Shown here piece by piece: positions 1-8,981 of a DNA stretch of 38,235 bases. Position numbers and translations under genes: made by a program. Under the pieces are notes generated by a model. That model worked only from the letters and a program-made list of their open reading frames with translations. It had not been told where the DNA came from and ran no database searches. The first letter of the stretch is position 1; each line of letters opens with the position of its first letter. Origin of the DNA: an uncultured Alteromonas sp. (GTDB lineage: Bacteria; Pseudomonadota; Gammaproteobacteria; Enterobacterales; Alteromonadaceae). The stretch spans positions 1 through 38,235 of the forward strand of contig NZ_CAJXQY010000032.1 in NCBI RefSeq assembly GCF_913058315.1. Reading direction: 5' to 3'.

Positions 1-616
1 CATTAGTGGCTGTGATTTGCTGTGCTGCTATGATCTCACATCGGGGACTTATTCGTATCTTCCCTAGTACATGTGAAATAACGCCTAATTTATCCCGTTC
101 TACTGCAGAACAGTAGAAAGCAGGTATACAATAGACCTATTAAACCTGAATGCGCCATTCTTAAAAGCTGAGAGACTACAATGGCTACAGGAGATTGAGG
201 AATGCTTAGAACCTTTTATTGATAGCGGTTATAGGGCGTCAGTTGAACTGATTACTGAAACTGAACTATAACCTTATGAACGAGAACACCCTCAATTGAT
301 GCATAGTTGCAGTCAACTAAGGAAATTTCATTCCGCAGTACGCTCTATTTTTGGAGCTGTGGGAGAAATGGTAATTAAAAGCCACTTCCCTAATTTAGAC
401 TAAGTAAGCTAATCGATAACACGGTTTTAGATTGCCTGTTTTTGCTAAATTGGATTCGAAACATAATACAAAGATATAAATATCCTAGAAATCGAGCAAC
501 GCTCAATTTGAGCTATATTCATACACCTTGAAATTCGCAGTTGTCACAGAATGGACACAATTTGGGCACAGAGCGATTTAAAAAAATTGGAAAATGGTGT
601 AACTGATTGATTTGAA
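1..616. other. AT-rich intergenic or island-edge region without an intact gene
   Basis: I find no intact coding sequence here. The stretch is more AT-rich than the rest of the window and contains one interrupted reading frame (89-403), described separately. From 404 to 616 I see nothing convincing: short frames, and an imperfect direct repeat (GGACACA / GGGCACA) near 553-573. The block lies directly downstream of the 3' end of a tRNA gene, the usual insertion side for integrative elements, so it may be the edge or relic of an island. That is inference; no integrase and no second copy of the tRNA 3' end are visible. Confidence 0.4.
89..403 (+). pseudogene. Degenerate reading frame with one in-frame stop, unidentified
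   Basis: One frame stays open for 104 codons apart from a single TAA at 269-271, and ends with TAA at 401-403. Translation on both sides of the stop looks protein-like: an amphipathic stretch containing LKAERLQWLQEIEECLEPF before it, and KFHSAVRSIFGAVGEMVIK after it. There is no ATG near the left end of the frame. I do not recognise a family. It could be a decayed gene, part of an integrated element, or chance; the continuity of frame across the stop is the only support. Confidence 0.3.
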
Positions 617-693
617 TGGCGCACCCGAGAGGATTCGAACCTCTGACCTTTGCCTCCGGAGGGCAACGCTCTATCCAGCTGAGCTACGGGTGC
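617..693 (-). tRNA. tRNA-Arg (anticodon CCG)
   Basis: Read on the minus strand, the sequence folds into a full cloverleaf. The acceptor GCACCCG pairs with CGGGTGC, the D-arm is GCTC/GAGC, the anticodon stem is TTGCC/GGCAA with loop CTCCGGA giving anticodon CCG, and the T-arm is AGAGG/CCTCT around TTCGAAT. The discriminator is G and the 3' CCA is encoded (complement of 617-619). It reads the arginine codon CGG. The 3' end points toward the gene-poor left edge of the window. Confidence 0.97.
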
Positions 694-731
694 GTACTTT
701 GCAAACGGCTAGGAACCGTCTTGAGTGGCGC

Positions 732-737
732 ATTATA
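732..737 (-). promoter_or_regulatory. -10 element of the tRNA-Arg promoter
   Basis: On the minus strand this is a perfect TATAAT, followed by a GC-rich discriminator (GCGCC) typical of stringently controlled stable-RNA promoters. It lies about 39 bp upstream of the mature tRNA 5' end. No good -35 hexamer is visible at the right spacing. Confidence 0.6.
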
Positions 738-870
738 GGAGTTCATCTGGTTAATTTACAGTAAAAAATGAAAATGCTGGTGCTGATGTTTAAAAAACCG
801 CCAAATTTGGCTTTTGCTTCGCGTTCTGAATTGGCTTAGTCTGGTTTTATCAATAAAGGATGTTAAGTGT

Positions 871-2202
871 ATGTCTCGAATTTGGCGGGTTATTTTCTTT
901 GGTTTTCTAAGTTTTATGGTTTCGGTTACGGCGCTGGCTGATGAGCAAAGTGATTTGGATTTTTACCATAACGTATTTAGCGCCCCGCCACTATTACCAA
1001 AGCCCTTTGAGCCAGACTGCGTTAAACCCGATTGTAGTGCCAGGTTGATGCCCGGTAGGTTGATGACTCATGCTGAGCCTAACCCGGCTTATTTTACGGT
1101 TGCGCAATCTGGCACTGCTGTCGGTTGGGAAGAACGGGTCGCTAGCGACTGGCATTATTTTACTATCCCTGCCTCACTGGGCAAAATTACCCTGATTGAT
1201 TTTGGTGCTACGCCCGATGGCACCGGTTACCGTTATCTGGCTAATGCCAATACACAGAATGTACTCTACGAGCCCTGGAGCTCCTCTAAAATTATGGCCT
1301 TTGCCGGGGCGCTGGCAACGATTGGCCGGGCAGTGAGTGCTTCTACTCTGGTGGGTGATGTAAAGCTGGGCGATCTGATCACCAGTATTAACAGTTATGC
1401 GCCGTCGGGTAAGGCAGACGGCAACTCCAATGCCATTGCCACCTACTTTGCGAACATTGCCGGGCGGGAATTTTTAACCGACTTGTTTCATGATAAATGG
1501 CTTAATATGAATAATCCGGCTATTCGCTTTCGGGGGGCTTATGGCCCTACTGCGTTTGCGCCGAGCTCAGCCGACTGGCAGTTCGATTTACTTAACAAGC
1601 TGGCTGTGGAGCCGTTTGCAGAGGCCGGCGACGATCCTTTTTATCAAGCGTATCGCTGCGATGAGTGCGGTATTACCGGTAATAAACCCATGACAACTCT
1701 GGCTCAGGCTGAGTTTTTAAAACGCCTGGTTACCCATCACTCAGAGCCACAAACTCGCCTGCCCGGCTTTATGCCTTCTCACCTTGAAATGCTGTTATAC
1801 GGTGATGGCCACAGTAATTCGGTGGTCGATGCTGGCGGTATGCAGGCCGGTATCGGCGTACTGTTGGCCCGGGCTATTGCCGATGCGCTGGCACCAGGCT
1901 CTGATGCCTCGGCAAAGGAGGTTCTGGATGAACAGACTGGCGGCAGATGGCGCATTTTTCAGAAAATTGGCGCCGGGCCCAGCGAAACACGCGGCCAAAG
2001 CGAAACCGTATTACTGGCTCATGTGGTGCTGCTATTTAATGAAAGTCCCGCGCGGGAGTTTACCCTGGCGGTTCAAACTGAGGTAGAAGGTAACAGTGAA
2101 GCCGGTGTTGGCCGCGCTGGCAAAAAAATGCAACAGTTACTGAATATTGCTATGGCCCAATTGCTTGGCGAAAAGTCATCTAAAATGGCTGCCCGGCAGT
2201 AA
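871..2202 (+). CDS. Secreted serine hydrolase with beta-lactamase/PBP-like motifs
   Basis: The 443-residue product begins with a clear signal peptide (cleavage after ALA, near residue 23), so it is periplasmic or secreted. Two motifs of the serine beta-lactamase/penicillin-binding fold are visible: SxxK as SSSK at 137-140, and a KTG-like box QKIGAG around K365, followed by a class A-like TRG. The middle motif, normally SDN, appears as NSN (185-187), so the second serine is replaced. There is a cysteine pair at C263/C266. I chose ATG 871, with AAAGGA ten bases upstream, over the TTG at 814, which would bury the signal peptide. Function, whether a real hydrolase or a peptidoglycan-binding relative, is unknown; antibiotic hydrolysis cannot be inferred. 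The gene stands alone, divergent from the tRNA. Confidence 0.55.
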   Translation: MSRIWRVIFFGFLSFMVSVTALADEQSDLDFYHNVFSAPPLLPKPFEPDCVKPDCSARLMPGRLMTHAEPNPAYFTVAQSGTAVGWEERVASDWHYFTIPASLGKITLIDFGATPDGTGYRYLANANTQNVLYEPWSSSKIMAFAGALATIGRAVSASTLVGDVKLGDLITSINSYAPSGKADGNSNAIATYFANIAGREFLTDLFHDKWLNMNNPAIRFRGAYGPTAFAPSSADWQFDLLNKLAVEPFAEAGDDPFYQAYRCDECGITGNKPMTTLAQAEFLKRLVTHHSEPQTRLPGFMPSHLEMLLYGDGHSNSVVDAGGMQAGIGVLLARAIADALAPGSDASAKEVLDEQTGGRWRIFQKIGAGPSETRGQSETVLLAHVVLLFNESPAREFTLAVQTEVEGNSEAGVGRAGKKMQQLLNIAMAQLLGEKSSKMAARQ

Positions 2203-2292
2203 AAATGGTTGCACGTAAGCGACAAACCGGCCAAAACAGCGCTTTTTATTAGCTTTTTGTCGGATAAGGACTAATCAATTAGTCTCAAACAG

Positions 2293-2320
2293 TTGTCGCG
2301 GCTGGATTAACCTTTATAAT
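2293..2320 (+). promoter_or_regulatory. Likely promoter of the cytochrome c5 gene
   Basis: A perfect -10 TATAAT (2315-2320) follows a TTGTCG at 2293-2298 with a 16-bp spacer. The predicted start near 2327 leaves a leader of about 40 bases before the GTG at 2367, which supports that start over the upstream ATG at 2322. Just upstream, 2269-2284 is an inverted repeat (GACTAAT, two bases, ATTAGTC) that could be a regulator site. Confidence 0.55.
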
Positions 2321-2366
2321 CATGCGGATTATTTATTTTTCAGACCAAAATTGCCTGGAGACGATT

Positions 2367-2759
2367 GTGAAATTAAAAACGTGGTTAGGTATGGGCGCTG
2401 TAGTACTGGCAGCTTTTGCGGTAAACGCTCAGGAAATGTCAGACGAGGCGATCAAAGAGCGTATTAAGCCAGTTGGCTCTGTGCACGTTGCAGGCGCTGC
2501 GGCTGCTGCACCAGCGGGTGCATTGTCGGGTGAAGACGTATTTAACAAAGCTTGTGTTGCTTGTCACGCTGCTGGTGTACTGGGTGCACCTCGTGTAAAC
2601 AACGCGGCTGACTGGGCACCTCGCCTGGAAAAAGGTTTAGACGCAGTATTAGCTAATGCGATTAACGGCTTCAATGCAATGCCGCCTCGTGGTACCTGTG
2701 CCAGCTGTAGCGATGACGATATCAAAGCAGCCATTGAGTACATGACCGAAGAGCTATAA
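2367..2759 (+). CDS. Cytochrome c5-type monohaem protein
   Basis: This is a periplasmic electron carrier of the cytochrome c5 family, 130 residues from the GTG start. The signal peptide is MKLKTWLGMGAVVLAAFAVNAQ. The haem-binding site CVACH is at 63-67, the likely axial methionine is M105 in NAMPPRG, and the CASC pair at C111/C114 is the family's extra disulphide. An alanine/proline-rich linker (about 42-52) joins the short N-terminal part to the haem domain. The GTG is preceded by GGAG at good spacing; the upstream ATG at 2322 would spoil the signal peptide. The usual role is shuttling electrons to terminal oxidases or reductases; the partner is not indicated by the neighbours. Confidence 0.9.
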   Translation: MKLKTWLGMGAVVLAAFAVNAQEMSDEAIKERIKPVGSVHVAGAAAAAPAGALSGEDVFNKACVACHAAGVLGAPRVNNAADWAPRLEKGLDAVLANAINGFNAMPPRGTCASCSDDDIKAAIEYMTEEL

Positions 2760-2773
2760 CGCTCGGTAACACT

Positions 2774-2832
2774 AACAACCTGCATGTTTTGCGCAACTTC
2801 GGCGCATTTCGATACCAAAACAGCAGGTTGTT
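2774..2832. repeat. Long bulged inverted repeat after the cytochrome c5 gene
   Basis: The arms are AACAACCTGC+AT+GTTTTG (2774-2791) and CAAAAC+A+GCAGGTTGTT (2816-2832). Together they make 16 base pairs interrupted only by an AT/A asymmetry. Inside the loop is a second small hairpin, TGCGC (2790-2794) with GCGCA (2802-2806). There is no T-run after it, so it is not a classic intrinsic terminator. It sits between two co-directional genes. Confidence 0.75.
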
Positions 2833-2926
2833 GGTGAGTACATTCCCTCCAAAGCTCTGGCAAAATTAGCCACAATAGAGTAAGTTATTCGTTTTACTCT
2901 AGCGGATTGCCGGCTGCTGTTTTTTT

Positions 2927-5536
2927 ATGTCATCTGAGTCAACAAAATATGAGTTGTCAGAAGCGGAATTAAGAGAGCTTATCCCGCAGCTGCAGCAATT
3001 AACTGATAAATACAAACGTGCTGAGAGAGTTCAAAAAGCGCTGTTTAATATATCAGAGCTGGCCAGTTCCGTTAGCAACCTGTCACGCCTCTACCCTGCT
3101 ATTCATGAAATCATTGCCGACTTTATGGATGCGGAAAACTTCTTTGTTGCCTTTTACTCGCCTGATACCACTATGGTGGACATGGCCTATTTTGTTGATG
3201 AGTTCGACGAACAGGTCGTTAAACAACTGCCCGCCGAAGAACTGAAGAAAGGCCTTACCGGTTATATTCTTGAGTCGGGTAATCATGTTTTCTATCGCAA
3301 TGAAAACCAGGACGAGTTTGATAAAGATGTTAAAGTTGAGCTGATTGGCAGTCAACCCCACCAACTGTTAGGTGTACCGTTAAAGCGCGGTAGCCAGGTC
3401 ATTGGGGCCATGGTAGTTCAGACCTACGACGATAACGTAAGCTACACCCAGGAAGACCTGGAAGTGTTGCTGTTTGTCTCCCAACATATTGTTACCACCG
3501 TCGACCGGGTGAAAAACCGCGAGCTTACCGAGCGCACTATTCGTGAGCGTACCCGCCAGTTACGCCAGATAAACGACGATCTACAAGAAGAAATTCTTGA
3601 GCGCCAGAAAGTGGAAGCGCTGCAGCAGGCGCTGTTTGAAATCTCTGAGCTGTCGGCTAACGCCAGCCGCGATATGGACTCCTTTTATTCCAGCTTGCAT
3701 GAAATTATTGCCCGGCTGATAAGTGCGCCTAACTGTTATATAGCCATTCTGGATGACACAAAGCAGTTCCTGAACTTCCCGTATTTCAGTGATACCCAGG
3801 ACGAAGCGCCGGGTACCCGCCCCTTAGGCTTTGGCTTAACTGAATTTGTTATTCGCCGGGGTCAGGCAGAACTGATTGATCCGTCGCGTATTTTATCGCT
3901 TACCGAAGACGGCGAAATCGACGTGACGGTTGCTCAGCGTATATTAAAACAGGCTAACTCCTGGCTGGGCTCGCCGCTGATTATCGATGGCGAGGTTTAC
4001 GGTGTTATCGCTGTACAAACCTATGGTAAGTCGGCCAAATACACGCCTCGTGACTTAGAGCTGATGCGCTTTGTGTCGCACCATATTGCCGTGGCACTGG
4101 AGCGTAAATTCCGCGCAGAAGCCATGCATGCTTACAGCGAGCAGCTGGAAGAACGGGTAAAAGAGCGCACTACCGAACTTAACCGGGCCAATGATGTGCT
4201 GCGTCAGCAAATAGAAGAGCGTAAGGAAATTGAGCTTAAGCTGATCCACGACGCGCACCACGATACCCTCACCGACCTGCCCAACCGTTCGATGTTTGCC
4301 AGCCGTCTGGAACTGGCCATTGCCAATAAGCAGCGCCATCCGGAAAACCTGTTTGCCGTGCTATTTATCGACTTAGACCGGTTTAAAATTATTAACGATA
4401 CCCTTGGTCACCATGCCGGTGATGAGTTTTTAATTGAGGTGTCGAAACGTATTACCAAGTGTATCCGGGGCCACGATTTGCTGGCCAGACACGGTGGCGA
4501 CGAATTTGTGCTGCTGCTGGATAACTTTGATTTTACTTCTGATGTGGAAGAGATTTCTGCGCGCATTATCGACTCTATCTCAGAGCCGTTTATTCTGGAC
4601 GATAAAGAAATGTATTCCGGGGCGAGTATCGGTATTGCCCATGTGGAAACCTACTACCGCAGCGCCGATGAGGTGATCCGCGATGCCGATGCTGCCATGT
4701 ATCAGGCCAAGTCCCTGGGCCGTGGCCGACTGGTGATATTCGACAAGAGTATGCGTGAGCGCCTGCTGGAAGAACTGGAGCTGGAAAACGAGTTTCGCCG
4801 TTCACTGCGCGACAGGGAGTTTGAGTGCTACCTGCAACCGGTTATCAACCTCAATACCAAGCAGCCGCTGTATCACGAGATTTACGTGCGCTGGATCCAC
4901 CCAACACTGGGCAAAATCTCCCGCGAACAGTTCCGTCAGGTAGCGGAGCAAAGTGGTTTGATTCTGGAGCTTGATCTCTACCAGTTACGGGCGGCCTGTG
5001 AATTACTCGGTAACTGGCCGGATGCAGGGCTGGTTGATTACGAGCCGAAAATTGCCGTGAATGTGTCGATTAACCACCTGCTGCAAAGCTCGCTGGTACA
5101 GAAAATTCTGAATGTCATCAGCGAAGCGGGCGTCTCGCCTGCCGCATTGGTATTTGAGTTTGATGAAAACGATCTGAACCGGCGCTCACAGTACATTTTA
5201 CCCGCCATTAAAAAGCTTAAACGTGCCGGTGTCACACTGGTGCTGGATAACTTTGGTAGCGGCCTGGCCTCGCTGAGCTATTTGTTTTCTTACCCGTTTG
5301 ATTACATCAAGATTGATCACCGGTTTATTAAGTCGCTGCCGCGCTCACTGCGCAACTTAAAGCTTATTCAGTCGGTCATGCTGATTTCCGGTCACCTCAA
5401 GTTCGATGTGATTGCCGAAGGAATCGACAGCTATTCGCAGCTTGAGGCATTAACCGAAATTGAGTGTATTTACGGCCAGGGCAAGTACCTGGAAAGCTCG
5501 CAGTTACTGCCGGCACTCAATCAGTCGAGCGCCTAA
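2927..5536 (+). CDS. GAF-GAF-GGDEF-EAL c-di-GMP signalling protein with degenerate EAL
   Basis: This is a cytoplasmic 869-residue protein with no membrane segments. Order: N-terminal coiled coil, GAF domain (about 40-195), coiled coil (200-230), second GAF (about 235-390), coiled coil (400-440), GGDEF domain, EAL domain. The cyclase site is intact (GGDEF 523-527) and has the inhibitory site RGHD at 514-517, exactly five residues upstream. The EAL half has lost key residues: EAL is EIY (651-653), the metal-binding DD is D774-N775, and the final EGxE motif is EGID (831-834). I therefore predict an active, feedback-inhibited diguanylate cyclase with a non-catalytic EAL, perhaps a c-di-GMP or GTP sensor. 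The ribosome site before the ATG is weak. Its stop overlaps the stop of rep. Confidence 0.9.
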   Translation: MSSESTKYELSEAELRELIPQLQQLTDKYKRAERVQKALFNISELASSVSNLSRLYPAIHEIIADFMDAENFFVAFYSPDTTMVDMAYFVDEFDEQVVKQLPAEELKKGLTGYILESGNHVFYRNENQDEFDKDVKVELIGSQPHQLLGVPLKRGSQVIGAMVVQTYDDNVSYTQEDLEVLLFVSQHIVTTVDRVKNRELTERTIRERTRQLRQINDDLQEEILERQKVEALQQALFEISELSANASRDMDSFYSSLHEIIARLISAPNCYIAILDDTKQFLNFPYFSDTQDEAPGTRPLGFGLTEFVIRRGQAELIDPSRILSLTEDGEIDVTVAQRILKQANSWLGSPLIIDGEVYGVIAVQTYGKSAKYTPRDLELMRFVSHHIAVALERKFRAEAMHAYSEQLEERVKERTTELNRANDVLRQQIEERKEIELKLIHDAHHDTLTDLPNRSMFASRLELAIANKQRHPENLFAVLFIDLDRFKIINDTLGHHAGDEFLIEVSKRITKCIRGHDLLARHGGDEFVLLLDNFDFTSDVEEISARIIDSISEPFILDDKEMYSGASIGIAHVETYYRSADEVIRDADAAMYQAKSLGRGRLVIFDKSMRERLLEELELENEFRRSLRDREFECYLQPVINLNTKQPLYHEIYVRWIHPTLGKISREQFRQVAEQSGLILELDLYQLRAACELLGNWPDAGLVDYEPKIAVNVSINHLLQSSLVQKILNVISEAGVSPAALVFEFDENDLNRRSQYILPAIKKLKRAGVTLVLDNFGSGLASLSYLFSYPFDYIKIDHRFIKSLPRSLRNLKLIQSVMLISGHLKFDVIAEGIDSYSQLEALTEIECIYGQGKYLESSQLLPALNQSSA

Positions 5537-7548
5537 GACTTACCCAGCATCTCGCGGATATTGGCAATGCTGGCCTGGCCTTTTTGCTGTCGCTCCTCAG
5601 CCGTTGCCTTGCGTTTTTTCTCTTCCCATTCCAGATCGTCGGTAGGTAATTCATACAGAAAACGGCTGGGCTCCGGCTGAATAATTTCACCAAACTGGCG
5701 GCGTTCCTTAGACAGCGTAAAAATAAGCTCCCGCTGGGCACGGGTGATCCCAACATAGGCCAGGCGGCGCTCTTCTTCTACGTTGTCTTCATCGATACTG
5801 CTTTGGTGTGGCAACAGGCCCTCTTCTACTCCCACCAGAAACACAATGGGGAACTCCAGTCCTTTTGAGGCGTGCAGTGTCATTAGCTGCACCTGGTCGG
5901 CTTCGGCTTCTTCTTCACCGCGCTCCATCATGTCGCGTAAGATTAGGCGGTTAACCACCTCTGGCAAGGTCATGGGCGCATTCAGCTCATCACCTTCGAG
6001 CATGTCGGTTACCCAGCCAAACAGGGTACTCACGTTGGCCATGCCCATTTCAGCGGCTTTGGGGCTGGTGCTGTGCTCATATAACCACTCTTCGTAGCTC
6101 ATGGCGCGGATCATGTTTCTGAGTACCGCTGTCGTATCGCCACGTACCGCTTCGTCGGAGAGTGACACAATCCAGCGCGCAAAGTTATGCACCGCTAAAT
6201 AGCCTTTACCGCTCAGCACCGAATTAAGGTTGTCGTGGCAGGCCGCCTCAAACATCGACACACCCAGCTCGTTAGCGAAGTTACCGAGTTTTTCCAGCGT
6301 GGCGCGGCCAATCCCCCGGCTGGGCGTATTGATCACCCTTAGCAGGGCGTTGTCATCATCCTGATTTACCAGCAGTCGCAGATAAGCCATGATGTCTTTT
6401 ACCTCGGTACGGCCAAAGAACGACATACCACCGCTGATTTTGTAAGGAATACGGTTACTCATGAGTAGCTTTTCAAACAAGCGGCTCTGGTGGTTACCCC
6501 GGTATAATATCGCGTAATCTTTAAATTGCGTTCGCTTGGTAAATTTATGTGCCAGCAGTTCGGCTACCACCCGCTCCGCTTCGTGTTCTTCGTTTTTCGC
6601 CATTAACACCCGCAACGGCTCACCGTATTCCAGCGCCGAGAACAGGGTTTTATCGAACATGTGCGGGTTGTTCTGAATAAGAATGTTAGCGCAGTGCAGA
6701 ATACGCCCGGAGGAACGGTAGTTTTGCTCCAGCTTGATCACTCTTAAACGGGGAAAGTCTTCCTGCAATAAGCTCAGGTTTTGCGGCCGGGCACCACGCC
6801 AGGAGTAAATCGACTGGTCGTCATCGCCTACCACGGTGAACCGCGCACGTTCGCCCACCAGCAGTTTTACCAGCTCGTACTGACTGGTGTTGGTATCCTG
6901 ATATTCATCCACCAGCAGATAGCGAATTTTGTTTTGCCATTTGCTGCGGGCTTTTTCATCCACTTTGAGAAGCAGGGTGGGCAGCATAATTAAATCATCA
7001 AAATCCAGCGCATTGTAGGCACGCAGATGGTTCTGATACTGCTGATAATACTCGGCAAATTCTTTTTCCCCCTGGCTAACCGCGCTTTTCAGCAACAGCT
7101 CCGGGGTTAACAAATCGTTTTTCCAGTTAGAAATACAACTTTGCAGTAACTTGAGCTGATCTTTGTCGCCGTCGAGGGTGTCGGCGGTCAGGTCGTTTAG
7201 CAGTGCCATACTGTCTTTGTCGTCAAACAACGAAAAACCGGCTTTTAAGCCCAGCGCCTTTACTTCCGACTTGATGATATTTAAGCCCAGCGTATGGAAC
7301 GTTGACACCTTCAGGCCACGGGCTTCCACTTTACCCAACGTTTGCGCTACCCGCTCTTTCATTTCCCGCGCCGCTTTATTGGTAAAGGTAACCGCCGCTA
7401 TGTAGCGCGCCGGCATATCGCACTGGCGCACCAGGTGCGCTATTTTGTTGGTGATCACCCGGGTTTTGCCACTGCCGGCACCGGCGAGTACCAGGCAGGG
7501 GCCGGATACAAAGGTAACAGCAGATTCTTGGGCGGGATTAAGCTTCAT
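5533..7548 (-). CDS. rep: ATP-dependent DNA helicase Rep (UvrD/Rep superfamily 1)
   Basis: This 3'-5' helicase helps replication forks pass bound proteins and restart. At 671 residues it is close to E. coli Rep (673). Superfamily 1 motifs are in order: Walker A GAGSGKT (23-29), Walker [21 protein letters not shown] (motif III), QNYRSS (motif IV), [12 protein letters not shown] (motif V) and YVGITRA (motif VI). The C-terminal tail is short, as in Rep rather than UvrD, which supports the name. The gene runs convergent with the GGDEF-EAL gene, the two stop codons overlapping within CTAA, and divergent from ubiK. Confidence 0.95.
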   Translation of the reverse strand: MKLNPAQESAVTFVSGPCLVLAGAGSGKTRVITNKIAHLVRQCDMPARYIAAVTFTNKAAREMKERVAQTLGKVEARGLKVSTFHTLGLNIIKSEVKALGLKAGFSLFDDKDSMALLNDLTADTLDGDKDQLKLLQSCISNWKNDLLTPELLLKSAVSQGEKEFAEYYQQYQNHLRAYNALDFDDLIMLPTLLLKVDEKARSKWQNKIRYLLVDEYQDTNTSQYELVKLLVGERARFTVVGDDDQSIYSWRGARPQNLSLLQEDFPRLRVIKLEQNYRSSGRILHCANILIQNNPHMFDKTLFSALEYGEPLRVLMAKNEEHEAERVVAELLAHKFTKRTQFKDYAILYRGNHQSRLFEKLLMSNRIPYKISGGMSFFGRTEVKDIMAYLRLLVNQDDDNALLRVINTPSRGIGRATLEKLGNFANELGVSMFEAACHDNLNSVLSGKGYLAVHNFARWIVSLSDEAVRGDTTAVLRNMIRAMSYEEWLYEHSTSPKAAEMGMANVSTLFGWVTDMLEGDELNAPMTLPEVVNRLILRDMMERGEEEAEADQVQLMTLHASKGLEFPIVFLVGVEEGLLPHQSSIDEDNVEEERRLAYVGITRAQRELIFTLSKERRQFGEIIQPEPSRFLYELPTDDLEWEEKKRKATAEERQQKGQASIANIREMLGKS

Positions 7549-7637
7549 TAATGGGTATTCTCAACAACAAAAGGGATTGGCAACGGTAAAAGCGGTATTG
7601 TAATCGACCCATGCCCAGAATCCGAGTACTGATTGTA

Positions 7638-7665
7638 TTGCATCGCGGTGGAAGTGTTTTAGAAT
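7638..7665 (+). promoter_or_regulatory. Probable promoter of ubiK
   Basis: TTGCAT (7638-7643) and TAGAAT (7660-7665) are separated by 16 bp, about 36 bases before the ubiK ATG. This is a reasonable sigma-70 match seen directly in the sequence. Confidence 0.5.
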
Positions 7666-7701
7666 AACCCGGCCAATTTATGTATTTGCCAAGGAAAAGC
7701 C

Positions 7702-7962
7702 ATGTTAGATCCTAAAAAACTTGAAGATATTGCACGCCAGATTGCCGATTCGGTTCCCCCCGGCGTAAAAAACATGGCCGAAGAAGCCGAAGGTAAAATT
7801 AAGCAGGTCCTGCAGGCGCAATTATCCAAGCTCGATCTGGTTACCCGTGAAGAGTTTGACATTCAAACCCAGGTACTAATCAAAACCCGTGAAAAGCTGG
7901 AAGCCATGGAAGTCCGCCTGGCGGCTTTGGAAGCCGAACAAGCGGCCAGTAAAGACGCTTAG
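7702..7962 (+). CDS. ubiK: Ubiquinone biosynthesis accessory factor UbiK (YqiC, BMFP family)
   Basis: This is a small 86-residue helical protein. The N-terminal amphipathic part ([15 protein letters not shown]) and the C-terminal coiled coil ([20 protein letters not shown]) are the standard BMFP/YqiC layout. In E. coli UbiK binds UbiJ and lipid and helps the soluble Ubi complex in aerobic ubiquinone synthesis. Here it faces ubiA, another ubiquinone gene, and the two stop codons overlap. AAGGAAAA precedes the ATG. Confidence 0.88.
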   Translation: MLDPKKLEDIARQIADSVPPGVKNMAEEAEGKIKQVLQAQLSKLDLVTREEFDIQTQVLIKTREKLEAMEVRLAALEAEQAASKDA

Positions 7963-8828
7963 TTCAGCAGAATTAAATCCACAATCAGCCCCAGCGCAAC
8001 CACTAAGCCAACATAGTGATTATCTAAAAAGGCCTTAAAACAGGCCTCGCGCTGGCGGTGACGAATATTGTAATGCTGATGAATAAACAACGCAGCCGCG
8101 CCCACCAGGCCTAAATAGGCAAACAGCCCGAGGTTGTTGAGCATAAACACGGCTGCCAGCAGCAGCAGGGTTATCACCTCCAGCAGTGCCACAATCAGTT
8201 TATCCATGCGGCCAAACAAAATGGCACTCGACTTAACGCCAATAATCACGTCATCATCGCGGTCTACCATGGCGTACATGGTGTCGTAAGCAATAGTCCA
8301 TAGCAGGTTGGCAATGAATAACAGCCAGCCCCACTGGGGGATATCGCCTCTTACCGCCATTACTGCCATGGGAATGGCCCAGCCATAGGCAGCGCCCAAC
8401 ACAGCCTGAGGCAAATAAGTATAACGCTTCATAAACGGGTAAGCCGATGCCAGCAACAGCGCCACCGCAGACAATAAAATAGTCGGCCAGCTCAGCTGCA
8501 GCACAATTAAAAACGCCATGAGGATTAGCGCGCCAAACAGCTGTAAGGCTTCTCGTTCGGTGACATGCCCGGCTACCAGCGGGCGCTCATTGGTGCGCTT
8601 TACTGCACCGTCGACATGCCGGTCGGCGTAATCGTTAATAACGCAGCCTGCCGAACGCATCACCACCACCCCCAGCGCAAATAACATCAGTTCTTTTACC
8701 GGCGGCATACCGCCTGCGGCGAGCATTAATGCCCACAGCGTTGGCCACAGGAGTAAATAGATACCAATGGGCTTATCGAGCCGCATGAGTTTGGCGTAGT
8801 GAGGAAAATTTTGCAGGGTCAGCGTCAT
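7959..8828 (-). CDS. ubiA: 4-hydroxybenzoate octaprenyltransferase UbiA
   Basis: This inner-membrane prenyltransferase attaches the polyprenyl tail to 4-hydroxybenzoate in ubiquinone synthesis. The first aspartate-rich motif is NDYADRHVD (65-73) and the second [13 protein letters not shown]; both bind Mg-diphosphate. The sequence has the expected hydrophobic helices and the family signature RLDKPIG near the N-terminus. I start at the ATG at 8828 (289 residues, like E. coli's 290); an in-frame ATG at 8882 would add 18 unusual residues, and neither has a strong ribosome site. ubiC is not adjacent. The gene is convergent with ubiK and divergent from the FliL-like gene. Confidence 0.93.
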   Translation of the reverse strand: MTLTLQNFPHYAKLMRLDKPIGIYLLLWPTLWALMLAAGGMPPVKELMLFALGVVVMRSAGCVINDYADRHVDGAVKRTNERPLVAGHVTEREALQLFGALILMAFLIVLQLSWPTILLSAVALLLASAYPFMKRYTYLPQAVLGAAYGWAIPMAVMAVRGDIPQWGWLLFIANLLWTIAYDTMYAMVDRDDDVIIGVKSSAILFGRMDKLIVALLEVITLLLLAAVFMLNNLGLFAYLGLVGAAALFIHQHYNIRHRQREACFKAFLDNHYVGLVVALGLIVDLILLN

Positions 8829-8886
8829 GTTTTGGCATACCAGCGCGCAGTGAAGACGCCGGAAGTTTAGCATTTGCAGCATTGCC

Positions 8887-8942
8887 GAGACAATCCACCG
8901 TGGGCCTTTAGTCTAAAGTAGGTTGTGCGCAATGGTTGTCTC
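8887..8942. promoter_or_regulatory. Nested palindromes in the ubiA / FliL-like divergent region
   Basis: The outer arms GAGACAA (8887-8893) and TTGTCTC (8936-8942) enclose a perfect 13-bp palindrome, CTTTAG-T-CTAAAG (8906-8918). The site lies between two divergently transcribed genes, so it could be an operator, but no known regulator is matched. Confidence 0.35.
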
Positions 8943-8981
8943 AACTAGAATTTAGCTAATTGAATTTTATGGATAACCTTA

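Noticed and set aside
814..870. TTG-started N-terminal extension of the beta-lactamase-like gene
   Set aside because: It would put 19 residues before a normal signal peptide and lacks a ribosome site; the ATG at 871 has AAAGGA upstream.
5783..6097. Plus-strand open frame inside rep
   Set aside because: It lies opposite a strongly conserved helicase gene and its translation is low-complexity Ser/Thr; it is a shadow frame.
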